33,425 nt of DNA from Ruminiclostridium sp. (GCA_017625405.1 JAGALB010000039.1:1-33425), one strand, 5' to 3'; positions 15,462 to 24,079 are shown, counted from the stretch's first letter. The notes: generated by a model not told the origin, from the letters alone. Made by a program: numbers and translations.

Positions 15462-16217
15462 ATGAACGAAATACTTCAGTCAACGCTGATACCTTTTGCA
15501 GGAACAGCCCTCGGCTCTGCCTGCGTATTTTTTACAAAGGGTGTTTTCAGCGAAAAGATAAAAAACGGTTTATCGGCATTTGCGGCGGGTGTAATGACCG
15601 CCGCTTCGGTGTGGAGCCTGATTATTCCTGCTCTTGAGCAGTCAGCCGGTTTTGGCAGATTTGCTTTTCTGCCTTGTGTTGCGGGGCTTCTGGCAGGGAT
15701 GATTTTTTTTATAGTTCTGGACAGAATTATTCTGCATATAAAAAGCTGCGGCGGAAGCAGAAAAACCTCAATGCTTATGCTTGCGGTTGTTATTCATAAT
15801 ATTCCCGAGGGAATGGCGGCAGGTGCGGTATATGCGGCGCTGCTGTCGGGGAATACGGAGATTTCCCACGCCGCTGCCCTTGCACTGGTGACGGGAATAG
15901 CTATACAGAATTTTCCTGAAGGTGCAATAATTTCCTTGCCGCTTAATTCTGAGGGTATGTCTAAATACAGGGCCTTTCTTTACGGGATAATATCCGCAGT
16001 GGCGGAAGCTATGGGCGCTGTTCTGACTCTTGCGGTATCAGAGCTTATAGTTCCGTTTCTTCCTGTTATGCTTTGTTTTGCGGCAGGTGCAATGCTTTAT
16101 GTGGTAATCAGGGAGCTTGTTCCCGAATTTTCCGAAGGCACATTCAGCGAAATATGCATTGTGGTTTTTGCGCTGGGTTTTTCGGTCATGATGGCGCTTG
16201 ATACGGCACTTGGCTGA
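15462..16217 (+). CDS. ZIP-family divalent metal transporter, GufA-like
   Basis: The product has 251 residues with about eight membrane helices and should import zinc or another divalent cation. The metal-binding helices read VVIHNIPEGMAAG and IAIQNFPEGAIISLP; Gln in place of His in the second motif is typical of the GufA branch. GAGAGG precedes the ATG. A promoter was not clearly seen in the 67 bases after the preceding terminator. The nearby genes offer no functional link. Confidence 0.88.
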   Translation: MNEILQSTLIPFAGTALGSACVFFTKGVFSEKIKNGLSAFAAGVMTAASVWSLIIPALEQSAGFGRFAFLPCVAGLLAGMIFFIVLDRIILHIKSCGGSRKTSMLMLAVVIHNIPEGMAAGAVYAALLSGNTEISHAAALALVTGIAIQNFPEGAIISLPLNSEGMSKYRAFLYGIISAVAEAMGAVLTLAVSELIVPFLPVMLCFAAGAMLYVVIRELVPEFSEGTFSEICIVVFALGFSVMMALDTALG

Positions 16218-16310
16218 TAATGTCCCTGTTTGTCATACGTATGGCGTTGAATGTCCATAGTTTACGTGATATTCTCTGATCATACGGGAGTCATAAAAAG
16301 AAAGGAAATT

Positions 16311-16613
16311 ATGAAAATGGAAATTTTAATCATTTGTCTTATTCTGCTGCTTTTCGCATTGCTTGTGTTTTTTGCGGTACGCAGCGAAAAAAGCCTTATC
16401 CGCAGCTGGCTTCTGCTTGCGGTAACCGAAGCCGAAAGACAACTGGGTTCAGGCACAGGCAAGGCGAAGCTGAGAAAGGTTTATCTGTGGTTCAATGAAC
16501 GCTTTCCCGTCGTTTCGTTCTTTGTGGCATTTGAAACCTTTTCAAAATGGGTGGATGCCGCCCTTGAAGTGATGGAACAGATACTGGCAAGCAGGGAGGG
16601 AAACGATGGATAA
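16311..16613 (+). CDS. Phage-type holin (LL-H-like)
   Basis: The product has 100 residues from the ATG at 16311 after GAAAGGAAA; an in-frame ATG at 16251 lacks a ribosome site. It has one strong N-terminal membrane segment (about 3-25). A basic/acidic amphipathic region follows with AVTEAERQLGSGTGKAKLRKVY, the signature of LL-H-type phage holins. Such holins make pores that let an endolysin reach the wall. The last 8 bases overlap the lysozyme gene, a typical lysis-cassette arrangement. No other phage genes are near. Confidence 0.75.
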   Translation: MKMEILIICLILLLFALLVFFAVRSEKSLIRSWLLLAVTEAERQLGSGTGKAKLRKVYLWFNERFPVVSFFVAFETFSKWVDAALEVMEQILASREGNDG

Positions 16614-17352
16614 GGTAAGGGTAATTGATATATCGTACGCACAGCAGAATGTGGATTTTCAAGCTGTAAAAGCGTCAGGCGTAAAGGCGGTAATAATCAG
16701 GACGGGTTATTTAGGGAAAACCGATACCAGATTCAGTGCACATATGGAGGGCGCAATTGCCGCAGGGCTTGATATAGGCGTTTACACCTACATAATGGCG
16801 GATAATACCGCACAGGCGGCTCTTGAAGCCCGGCAGACGATTAACAGGATAGACCGTTACAGAGGTAAAATAACATATCCTGTCTATTGCGATATGGAAA
16901 ACGGAAAATATTACGACGAAAGCAAATATAATGACAGCACCCGTACAGATGTAATTGAGGTTTTCTGCAATACTGTAAAGGCGGCAGGTTATTATCCCGC
17001 TGTATATATCAATCCTTCCTGGCTTGAGCACTGGACAGAGAAGGAGCGTATCCTTAAGAATTATGATATATGGCTTGCCGCATGGACTCAGAGCGCCGAC
17101 ATTCCCACAAGATATAATTACGGACAGAAGATGTGGCAGTGGGGAACAGAAACGATAAAAGGTATAAACGGTCATGTGGACAGCAATTTCTGTTATGTTG
17201 ATTATCCTGCGGTTATCAGAAAAGCAGGCATGAACTATCTTTCCGACAGATATCTTGTCACCGCACGCAAGGAAGTCAGTGCAGGGGAGATTTCAATAAC
17301 TGCCGACAGGCTGAAAAGCCTTGGTTTTGAGGTGAAAACAAAATTGTTATAA
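16606..17352 (+). CDS. GH25 lysozyme / endolysin
   Basis: The product has 248 residues and cleaves the beta-1,4 bond between N-acetylmuramic acid and N-acetylglucosamine. The GH25 barrel motifs are present: VIDISYAQ (D8), YPVYCDMEN (D96 and E98, the catalytic DxE), AAWTQ, WQWG and the end motif DSNFCY. No signal peptide is seen, as expected for an endolysin released by the upstream holin. A short C-terminal tail (about 215-248) might bind the wall. The ATG overlaps the holin gene by 8 bases, so translation is coupled. Confidence 0.9.
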   Translation: MDKVRVIDISYAQQNVDFQAVKASGVKAVIIRTGYLGKTDTRFSAHMEGAIAAGLDIGVYTYIMADNTAQAALEARQTINRIDRYRGKITYPVYCDMENGKYYDESKYNDSTRTDVIEVFCNTVKAAGYYPAVYINPSWLEHWTEKERILKNYDIWLAAWTQSADIPTRYNYGQKMWQWGTETIKGINGHVDSNFCYVDYPAVIRKAGMNYLSDRYLVTARKEVSAGEISITADRLKSLGFEVKTKLL

Positions 17353-17442
17353 TAACCGCAGGCTGTTTATAGTTAAAATGTAATTGTTCGGAGGGCTATA
17401 CTCGTCAGGTTGCATAAAAAAATAAAAATATCGTTAAAGGTA

Positions 17443-17497
17443 TTGCATATTTAACTGAAATGTGGTACAATGTAAACGATTAAGGTGTAATTACACC
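17443..17497 (+). promoter_or_regulatory. Promoter and operator region of the sugar isomerase gene
   Basis: TTGCAT (17443-17448), 17 bases and TACAAT (17466-17471) form the promoter. TGTAAACGATTAAG (17471-17484), over the start point, matches the cre consensus except for the last conserved C. The perfect palindrome GGTGTAATTACACC (17484-17497) follows in the leader. Both are candidate control sites. Confidence 0.6.
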
Positions 17498-17520
17498 CAA
17501 TATAAAGGAGGATTAACCCA

Positions 17521-18996
17521 ATGAACAATTTACCCGTTGTAAAGCTTGGTATTATAGCAGTCAGCCGTGACTGTTTCCCTATCGCATTATCCGAAAAGCG
17601 CCGCAGCGCAATTGTTTCCGCTTACGGCGAAGGCATTTATGAATGCCCCGTAACAGTTGAAAACGAAAAGGATATGCTTGCAGCCGTTGAAGACGTAAAG
17701 AAGGCTGAATGTAATGCATTAGTAGTATTTTTAGGTAACTTCGGTCCTGAAACTCCCGAAACATTAATCGCAAAGAACTTTGACGGTCCCTGCATGTTTG
17801 TTGCAGCTGCTGAAGGCGACGGCGATATGATCAACGGCAGAGGCGACGCTTACTGCGGTATGCTCAACTGCTCCTACAACCTCGGCATGCGCCATTTAAA
17901 GGGCTATATTCCCGAATATCCCGTCGGCACAGCTGATGATATCGCAAAGATGATTGCTGATTTCGTTCCGATTGCACGTGCAATTATCGGCGTGAAGAAT
18001 CTCAAGATCATCACATTCGGACCCCGTCCTCAGGACTTCTTCGCTTGTAACGCTCCCATCAAGGGCTTATACGAATTAGGCGTTGAAATTGAAGAAAACT
18101 CCGAACTTGACTTACTTGTTTCTTTCAAGGAACACGAAAACGACCCCCGTATTGACGAGGTCTGCGCTGATATGGCAAAGGAAATGGGCGAAGGCTGCTA
18201 CTACGCTGACCTTAACAGACGTATGGCACAGTTCGAGCTTACATTACTTGACTGGGCAGAAAACCACAAGGGTGCAAGAAAGTACGTTGCATTCGCAAAC
18301 AAGTGCTGGCCCGCATTCCCCTCTCAGTTCGGCTTTGAACCCTGCTATGTAAACAGCCGCCTTGCAAGCCGTGGTATTCCCGTATCCTGCGAAGTAGACA
18401 TCTACGGCGCACTCAGCGAATACATCGGTGCATGCATCTCCGGCGACGCTGTTACATTACTTGACATCAACAACTCCGTACCTCAGTACATTTACGATGA
18501 GGACATCAAGGGCAAGTATGACTATACTCTTACAGATACATTCATGGGCTTCCACTGCGGTAATACTCCCGAATGCAAGATGTGTGCAAGCCGTGCTGTA
18601 AAGTATCAGCTTATCCAGCACCGCTTACTCGAACCCGCAGGCAGCGAACCCGACTTCACACGTGGTACTCTTGAAGGCGATATCGCGGCAAGCGACATCA
18701 CATTCTACCGTTTACAGTGCGACAGCGACGGAATCCTCCGTTCCTACATAGCTGAAGGCGAAGTTCTTGATGTTCCCACACGTTCTTTCGGCGGTATCGG
18801 TATTTTCGGTATCAAGGAAATGGGACGTTTCTACCGTCACGTTTTAGTTCAGAAGCGTTACCCTCACCACGGTGCGGTAGCATTCGGACACTATGGAAAG
18901 CTTCTCTTTGAAGTATTCAAGTTCCTCGGCGTTGAAGATATTGCTTTCAACCAGCCCAAGGGCATGATGTACAAGACAGAGAATCCTTTCTGCTGA
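17521..18996 (+). CDS. L-fucose/L-arabinose isomerase-family sugar isomerase
   Basis: The product has 491 residues and belongs to the aldose-ketose isomerase family with FucI and AraA. Recognisable features are the alpha/beta N-terminal domains, CEVDIYGAL and LLDINNS (Glu and Asp in positions suited to the Mn ligands), and a His-rich stretch (PHHGAVAFGHYGK) near the C-terminus. The substrate is not certain. The GH127 arabinofuranosidase 3 kb upstream makes an arabinose or related pentose attractive, but no kinase or epimerase gene is adjacent. The AAAGGAGG ribosome site and a good promoter suggest strong expression, possibly under sugar control through the sites at 17471-17497. Confidence 0.8.
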   Translation: MNNLPVVKLGIIAVSRDCFPIALSEKRRSAIVSAYGEGIYECPVTVENEKDMLAAVEDVKKAECNALVVFLGNFGPETPETLIAKNFDGPCMFVAAAEGDGDMINGRGDAYCGMLNCSYNLGMRHLKGYIPEYPVGTADDIAKMIADFVPIARAIIGVKNLKIITFGPRPQDFFACNAPIKGLYELGVEIEENSELDLLVSFKEHENDPRIDEVCADMAKEMGEGCYYADLNRRMAQFELTLLDWAENHKGARKYVAFANKCWPAFPSQFGFEPCYVNSRLASRGIPVSCEVDIYGALSEYIGACISGDAVTLLDINNSVPQYIYDEDIKGKYDYTLTDTFMGFHCGNTPECKMCASRAVKYQLIQHRLLEPAGSEPDFTRGTLEGDIAASDITFYRLQCDSDGILRSYIAEGEVLDVPTRSFGGIGIFGIKEMGRFYRHVLVQKRYPHHGAVAFGHYGKLLFEVFKFLGVEDIAFNQPKGMMYKTENPFC

Positions 18997-19037
18997 TTCA
19001 GATTACATCTTTATCTCGAAAACGACAGAAAATAAAA

Positions 19038-19077
19038 GGTCAGAGGCGCTGCATAGCAGTGCCTCTGATCTTTTTTT
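19038..19077 (+). terminator. Terminator of the isomerase gene
   Basis: A 15-bp stem (19038-19052 with 19056-19070, two G-T pairs) with a 3-base loop is followed by seven T residues. It faces the convergent methyltransferase stop at 19079. Confidence 0.93.
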
Positions 19078-19078
19078 A

Positions 19079-19861
19079 TCAGCTTATTTCATATCCGAAA
19101 ATGCGGTACATATTCTTTCCTGCACCACCCATAAAGCTGAATCTCAGCTTATCGCTTCCTTTAAGCTGCTTTACATATTTTTTCTGTATAATATCGCTGT
19201 TAAGTATACATTTTACATTTTCGTTTTCCAGAATTTCAGGTTTATCCATAGCAAAATCAATTTTTGCGTCCACGTTGTTAATGGGATTCTTGTATTTTGA
19301 CATTCTTGCCGCAAAAGGCGAATAAGCGTCAAAAATAAAGGTAGCTTTACTGAATTTATTTCTGAAATTTTCTATAAGATTCTTCATGTCGTTTTCAGAA
19401 AGGTACATGCTGAGTCCTTCTGCGAGAATCAGCACATTTTCACTACGGCAGGTAATATGCTCAAGCCAGCTGAAATCGGTAACAGATGAAGGAATCATGG
19501 TGTAGAACTCATTTTCTGTGTAGTATTTTTTTCTCAGCTCGATAACATCGGGAAAATCCAGGTCATACCACATAACGTTTTCGTGGTTGACTCTGACCGC
19601 CCTGGAATCCAGCCCGCAGCCCAGTTGAATAATGACAGGACGTGACTTGTGTCTTATAAAATTCCGTGTGATTTCATCGTACTGCTTTGCTCTCATAGCC
19701 ATGTAAATGGCAAGCTTTCGTGAATGGTCCACGTTATCAAAGCTTTCTTTTTCGGAATTTACAATTTCCTCGGCGGTTGTGTCCTTGAAAAAACCTTCTC
19801 TGCTCATAACGGCTTTACCGTAAAGGGGGATAAACAGTGTTTTACTCTCGTTTGTCATCAT
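19079..19861 (-). CDS. LCM-type SAM-dependent methyltransferase
   Basis: The product has 260 residues of the leucine-carboxyl-methyltransferase fold (PF04072 type), which methylates carboxyl or hydroxyl groups of small molecules or proteins. The SAM site is VIIQLGCGLDSRAVRV (~75-90), with the acidic WYDLDFPDVIELRKKYY downstream. ILAEGLSMYLSENDM and the C-terminal half complete the family pattern. It is the last gene of a four-gene leftward operon and overlaps the alpha/beta hydrolase gene by 20 bases, so translation is coupled. The substrate is unknown. Annotation as a polyketide O-methyltransferase (TcmP-like) would be over-precise. Confidence 0.85.
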   Translation of the reverse strand: MMTNESKTLFIPLYGKAVMSREGFFKDTTAEEIVNSEKESFDNVDHSRKLAIYMAMRAKQYDEITRNFIRHKSRPVIIQLGCGLDSRAVRVNHENVMWYDLDFPDVIELRKKYYTENEFYTMIPSSVTDFSWLEHITCRSENVLILAEGLSMYLSENDMKNLIENFRNKFSKATFIFDAYSPFAARMSKYKNPINNVDAKIDFAMDKPEILENENVKCILNSDIIQKKYVKQLKGSDKLRFSFMGGAGKNMYRIFGYEIS

Positions 19862-20618
19862 TTTCCTCCTGCAAGAATTTTTCCACTACTTCAAGCCACT
19901 TAAGCGGTCTGAATATTGCGGCTTCGCAGTGCCCTGATTTTCTGAAGCATATTACTTTAGCTTCGGGATAATTCTTTTTGAGATGAGCGCCGCATCGCAT
20001 CTGAAAAAGTTCTGTGCCTTTAGTGCCGTGTATATACATTATCCTTGTTTCGCCGTGGGGTATTCCTTTGCAAAGCTCACAGGTACATACGGATTTTATC
20101 ATATTCCTGATACTGTTTTCGCTCATATTGTCAGCAATTTTCAGAAAGGCATCAAGGTGTCTTTCAGGCAGAAAATACTTTTTGAAATTCTTCAGTGTTT
20201 TCGGATCACGCTTTCTGGATTTCCTGATAATTGACAGGTAATTGTTTGTCATCACTTTTGCAGGTATGCTTCCCATAGGCATGATGGGTGCGCTGTCCAT
20301 AACCAGGTTCTGTATTTTCACAATTCCGTTTCGCCACATTATGCTGGCTATTGCTCCGCCCATAGAAACTCCGCAGACCGCAAAGACCTCTCCGCCGTAA
20401 TTTTCAAGGCAGTATTTTTCAATTCCTGCCGCCTGCTGTTCGATGGATACAAATTCGCTCTGTTTATCTTCTTCGTGAGCGTCAAGCGCCACAACAGTAA
20501 CGTGATATTTGTTTCTCAGGTGTTTTATCTGTTCGTCCCACATCTGCCAGGGAGTAAGAGTGCCGTGAATAAGAATAACCTTTGGTGCTCCCGATTTGCT
20601 GTAAACGTGAAAATTCAT
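19842..20618 (-). CDS. Alpha/beta hydrolase
   Basis: The product has 258 residues of the alpha/beta hydrolase fold. It has the oxyanion segment LIHGTLTPWQMWDEQ, the nucleophile elbow GVSMGG, and an acid/base region with MYIHGTKGTE and CFRKSGHCEA near the end. This suggests a small-molecule esterase or peptidase; the substrate is not known. It sits 45 bases after the MBL-fold gene and overlaps the methyltransferase gene. AAGGAG precedes the ATG. Linkage to a methyltransferase may mean ester formation and cleavage on the same compound (inference). Confidence 0.87.
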   Translation of the reverse strand: MNFHVYSKSGAPKVILIHGTLTPWQMWDEQIKHLRNKYHVTVVALDAHEEDKQSEFVSIEQQAAGIEKYCLENYGGEVFAVCGVSMGGAIASIMWRNGIVKIQNLVMDSAPIMPMGSIPAKVMTNNYLSIIRKSRKRDPKTLKNFKKYFLPERHLDAFLKIADNMSENSIRNMIKSVCTCELCKGIPHGETRIMYIHGTKGTELFQMRCGAHLKKNYPEAKVICFRKSGHCEAAIFRPLKWLEVVEKFLQEENDDKRE

Positions 20619-20663
20619 ATTGCTCTCCTTAATCTGTAATGTCGCAGCTCAGGTGTCTGACGG

Positions 20664-21470
20664 TCAGTAAAGCGGATCACCGCTGTGCATGGCGGTCAGC
20701 TTGTCGCCCATAATTTTTTTCATCATATTGAATGCAGGGATGCCTGTGCAGTGTCCCGAGAAAAATTTTATTCCTGTCTTTTTCAGTTCTTCTGCGGTAT
20801 CGGTAATAATCCCGATTTCTTCTTCGGTGTAATCGGTCTTTTTCATCATGTGAAATCCCGTGATTACCGTATCGGGCTTTCCATCGAACAATTCGCTGTA
20901 TTTATCGAGAATATTCAGTACGCCGTTGTGTGCACAGCCTGACACAAGGGTCCTTTTTTCATTTTCTGAAATGACAAGGCATTGTTCATGGCTGAAGTTG
21001 TCCTGTATCTCTCCGTTTGCAGTACGCTCGGTCAGTGCGAGATTGCTTTTTGAGAAATATTTCCTGCCTGTTATACCCGAAAACAGGGTGAGCGTATCAT
21101 CAATTTCCAGATATTCATCGGTGAATACTATCTGCGGCAGTTCAAGAATATTCTTGTCAATTCCTATGTATCTTTCATCGTGGTAGAAATCGTTGCCTGC
21201 ATTACGGCGAAGATAAATACTTGCAGAGGGATTGATTTTTGAAAATGTGATAATTCCGCCTGAATGGTCATAATGACCGTGGCTTAAAATTACTGTATCG
21301 ACGGCGGTAAGGTCAATACCCAGCTTTTCCGCATTTTTTGCAAACAGGTCAGATGCGCCTGTATCAAGAAGCAGTCTGTGTTTTTCCGTTTCGATGTAAA
21401 GGCTGAGACCGTGTTCGGCCTCACAGCCGCTTGCTCCTTCGGTGTTTTCGGAAAGGCATATGATTTTCAT
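20664..21470 (-). CDS. MBL-fold metallo-hydrolase
   Basis: The product has 268 residues of the metallo-beta-lactamase fold. Metal-binding motifs are LSHGHYDHSGG (about 62-72), CAHNG and FSGHCTG near the end. The fold subgroup is the one often annotated as dihydropteridine/beta-ribofuranosylaminobenzene phosphate synthase-like hydrolases, but the reaction is not established. The start is one base from the DUF3810 stop and its AAGGAG lies inside the end of that gene, so the two are translationally coupled. Confidence 0.88.
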   Translation of the reverse strand: MKIICLSENTEGASGCEAEHGLSLYIETEKHRLLLDTGASDLFAKNAEKLGIDLTAVDTVILSHGHYDHSGGIITFSKINPSASIYLRRNAGNDFYHDERYIGIDKNILELPQIVFTDEYLEIDDTLTLFSGITGRKYFSKSNLALTERTANGEIQDNFSHEQCLVISENEKRTLVSGCAHNGVLNILDKYSELFDGKPDTVITGFHMMKKTDYTEEEIGIITDTAEELKKTGIKFFSGHCTGIPAFNMMKKIMGDKLTAMHSGDPLY

Positions 21471-21471
21471 T

Positions 21472-22596
21472 TTAATTCTCCTTTATATTCTGAAAATAAT
21501 CTGCGATTACAAGGTCCACCATTCTTCCGTAGCTTTTTGTGCCGTCAGTCTGGTTGTTTATTTTCAGATATGTATCGTTTATTGCGTTGGAAACCTCAGC
21601 CACAGGCGTATCGAACTGCGACCAGTATTCGCTTGCGTATCTGTTATGCTCTGTAACTATGGGGTGGATCATGGAATACACTCTCAGGTATTCTTCAAGC
21701 TCAACCTCAGGATAATAAGCATTGAGCAGATGATGCAAAGCGGCCTGATAACCGCTGAATCTGAGATATGCGCTGTCACTTTCACGGCAGGCGAGGTAAG
21801 CCACAAAGTTTGCTTCATCCTCTCTCATAAAGCCTGTCAGATGGGAAAGCTCGTGGCAGATATTGTGACCGATGGAATCCGTTGTGTCGCAGGTGTTATA
21901 ATTTGCTTCCATTGTAAAGGGAATAAAGATGCCGACAATTTTAGTGTAGCACCATAGTGGAGAAAGAACCGCAACAGGTTTTGCGTGGGGATAATATGCG
22001 TTCATTACAGGGTACTGCTCTGCAAGCTTCTTCATAGCTTCCGTTTCGATGTCAAGATGATTTTCGGGAAGTACACAGATTCCATTTTCGTCAAGCTCAA
22101 GCTGAAGTGCGGCTTCGTTTGTCCTGACTACTATGTATTCCAGCACCTCACAGACCTGTTCCTTGCTGTATTTCCCGATTTCAAGCCCGCTGTATGCCGA
22201 AAAAGGTGAACGGTAGTAGTTTATACCGCAGTTGAATACAAATACGAAAAGCACAAGAGAAGCTATAAGTGAAACTGTTGATGCGGCAGAAAGAAGACGT
22301 GGCTTAAGCGGCTTTTTCTCAGATTTTTTCTTTTTTATTATTCTGAGTATAAGCCTTACTATTCCGATAATTATCAGCACTATCAGTGCTGCCGCAAGCA
22401 GAATAATGCACATTTCAGCTATTGAAAAAGGGAATAGCCCTGATATGAAGGCAAACACTTTCTGTATTACAGGGTAAATGTTGAAGGAGTACCAGTTGGC
22501 GAATTCGGTGCTGTTATATGCGGCAATTATGGCTGCAATAGCGGCAACAGCCGCAGAAGCTGCAGTTATAAAGCGGATTTTTACGGATTTTTTCAT
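21472..22596 (-). CDS. DUF3810 membrane zinc metallopeptidase-like protein
   Basis: The product has 374 residues. Three hydrophobic segments lie at about 7-27, 56-85 and 103-122, with a Lys-rich stretch at ~86-98. The external domain carries ICHELSHLTGF (the HExxH zinc site, 248-252) followed by EDEANF, which supplies likely further ligands. This matches the DUF3810 family of putative integral membrane metallopeptidases. AAGGAG lies before the ATG. It is the first gene of the four-gene operon. Its promoter was not clearly resolved because the rnpB promoter occupies the same 50 bases on the other strand. Confidence 0.85.
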   Translation of the reverse strand: MKKSVKIRFITAASAAVAAIAAIIAAYNSTEFANWYSFNIYPVIQKVFAFISGLFPFSIAEMCIILLAAALIVLIIIGIVRLILRIIKKKKSEKKPLKPRLLSAASTVSLIASLVLFVFVFNCGINYYRSPFSAYSGLEIGKYSKEQVCEVLEYIVVRTNEAALQLELDENGICVLPENHLDIETEAMKKLAEQYPVMNAYYPHAKPVAVLSPLWCYTKIVGIFIPFTMEANYNTCDTTDSIGHNICHELSHLTGFMREDEANFVAYLACRESDSAYLRFSGYQAALHHLLNAYYPEVELEEYLRVYSMIHPIVTEHNRYASEYWSQFDTPVAEVSNAINDTYLKINNQTDGTKSYGRMVDLVIADYFQNIKEN

Positions 22597-22615
22597 TATA
22601 ATGCTCCTTGTTGTG

Positions 22616-22644
22616 TTGACAAAAAGGTTTTGAAGTGCTATAAT
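22616..22644 (+). promoter_or_regulatory. Consensus promoter of rnpB
   Basis: TTGACA (22616-22621), exactly 17 bases and TATAAT (22639-22644) match the SigA consensus perfectly. The expected start is near 22651, in line with the first paired base of P1. Confidence 0.9.
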
Positions 22645-22650
22645 TTCGAT

Positions 22651-23006
22651 GTAAACTAAATCAGGTGGACGCGGGGAGAAATCTCTGAGGAAAGTCCGAG
22701 CATCACAGAGCAGGATAGCTGTTAACGGCAGCCGAGGGCGACCTTAGGGCAAGTGCAACAGAAATATACCGCCTGTTTTTCAGGTAAGGATGGAAAGGCG
22801 AGGTAAGAGCTCACCAGAGCGGCAGAGATGTCGCTGCTATGTAAACCCTATCCGATGCAACGCCGATTGGTTCGGAGAATAATACGTCTGCTCGGCGTAC
22901 TTCGATTAAGGCGGCTACATTGCTTACGCAAGACAAGCTTACCGGCGACGGTAAGATTAGATAGATGTTCACCCAACGACAGAACTCGGCTTATCGATTT
23001 AGTTTT
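22651..23006 (+). ncRNA. rnpB: RNase P RNA
   Basis: This is the catalytic RNA that trims the 5' end of precursor tRNAs. The conserved segments are in the right order: GAGGAAAGTCC (22687-22697), ACAGAAATATACCGCC (22758-22773), GGTAAGAGCTCACC (22802-22815) and ACAGAACTCGGCTTA (from 22979). The terminal stem P1 is formed by AACTAAATC (22654-22662) with GATTTAGTT (22996-23004). The length, about 355 bases, is usual for bacteria. A consensus promoter lies upstream and two terminators follow. Ends are inferred from P1 and the promoter and may be off by a few bases. Confidence 0.97.
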
Positions 23007-23033
23007 CCTTTGATTATTACCGCATTGCGGTTC

Positions 23034-23080
23034 GATATTATGTAAACATGTGCTTTGCACTGTTTAATATCCTAATTTTT
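23034..23080 (+). terminator. First rnpB terminator
   Basis: GATATTA (23034-23040) pairs with TAATATC (23065-23071). The stem continues inward with bulges to GTGC/GCAC, and TAATTTTTGTG follows. Confidence 0.6.
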
Positions 23081-23095
23081 GTGTTTATTTTGTTT

Positions 23096-23127
23096 CGCTC
23101 CCGTTTTACGGGAGCGATTTTCTTTTT
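23096..23127 (+). terminator. Second rnpB terminator
   Basis: A perfect 9-bp GC-rich stem (23096-23104 with 23108-23116) with a TTT loop is followed by ATTTTCTTTTT. It also lies at the end of the convergent Rsm22 gene. Confidence 0.88.
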
Positions 23128-24079
23128 ATAGCTCGTCGCCGCAGTCGGCTTTTCTTGCTTTTTTGAAAAGTGCTCCGTCCTTTTTGGTGACGATTTTTTC
23201 ACTTATTCCGTCAGTATTGCAAAGCTTCAGCGTAATTTTACCGCTTTCGATTTTAGGATGACGGAGTACTCTTGAAGAGCAAGGCGTGCAGTCATCCCTG
23301 ACAGCGGCAATATAGCAGAATTTTTCATCCTCATAGGGTACGTCGCCGCCCTTCAGCTGCTTATGTAATTTTGTTCGTGAAACACGTGCCGTGAAGTGAC
23401 ACCAGTCATCCTCAGGCAAAGGACATTTATCAGAGTGGGGGCAGGGCGCAAGAATCTTCGCACCGCTTTCTGTGAGCTGTTCTCTTATTCTGAGTATATT
23501 TTTAAAGCCCTTCGGAGTGCCCGGTTCAATTACAATCATCAGCTTTGCGGTTGCATTCCACATGGCGGAAATCAGCTTTTCCTGCATTTTTTCAGGCATC
23601 TCGTTCAGAACGTATGATGCGGTCACAAGATCGGCCTTCATATCAAAGCCTGCGGTTATATCACGGCTTATCCACTGGCATTCAAAAGGAAAATCTCCTT
23701 TTTCCATAAGCGTTCTGCCAAAGTCAATCATGCTTTTTTCACGTTCAAGACAGGTGATTTTCTCAATATCGGGGAAAACCTCCGCTGCTGCCCAGCTGCA
23801 GGCACCTGTGCCTGCGCCTATATCGAGCGCGGTGTTTATTTCACCGTCGTATCTGTCAGCGGCATACTGCATGGCACTGCCCGAAGCTCCGATAGTTGCG
23901 GGCATTCTCACAATTGCATATGCCGCTGCTTCGGTATCGTTTGTGATAAGCGGTTTTCCCGATGCGGCTTCGCTTCTGTATCTTTCCGAAATTGCGTTTG
24001 CGGCGGAAATGAGCTTTTTTACAGGTATACCTGCAGCAAGCTCCTCTGTAATATTTCTGAATTCAATCGGCAGCTCCAT
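23126..24079 (-). CDS. Rsm22-family methyltransferase-like protein with a Cys cluster
   Basis: The product has 317 residues of the Rsm22 family, whose mitochondrial members (Rsm22/METTL17) act in small-subunit assembly. The SAM site is DIGAGTGACSWA (86-97), and the later EPGTPKGF (185-192) is characteristic of the family. C213, C219 and C227 in APCPHSDKCPLPEDDWCHF, with C255, C264 and C267 further on, match the positions used to hold an Fe-S cluster in family members. AAGGAAGG lies before the ATG. It sits convergent to rnpB and downstream of the DAHP synthase gene. A role in ribosome assembly is inferred from the family. Confidence 0.87.
   Translation of the reverse strand: MELPIEFRNITEELAAGIPVKKLISAANAISERYRSEAASGKPLITNDTEAAAYAIVRMPATIGASGSAMQYAADRYDGEINTALDIGAGTGACSWAAAEVFPDIEKITCLEREKSMIDFGRTLMEKGDFPFECQWISRDITAGFDMKADLVTASYVLNEMPEKMQEKLISAMWNATAKLMIVIEPGTPKGFKNILRIREQLTESGAKILAPCPHSDKCPLPEDDWCHFTARVSRTKLHKQLKGGDVPYEDEKFCYIAAVRDDCTPCSSRVLRHPKIESGKITLKLCNTDGISEKIVTKKDGALFKKARKADCGDEL

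Noticed and set aside
22828-23060. Short frames on both strands within rnpB
   Set aside because: The segment is covered by the conserved RNase P RNA core, so the frames are incidental.
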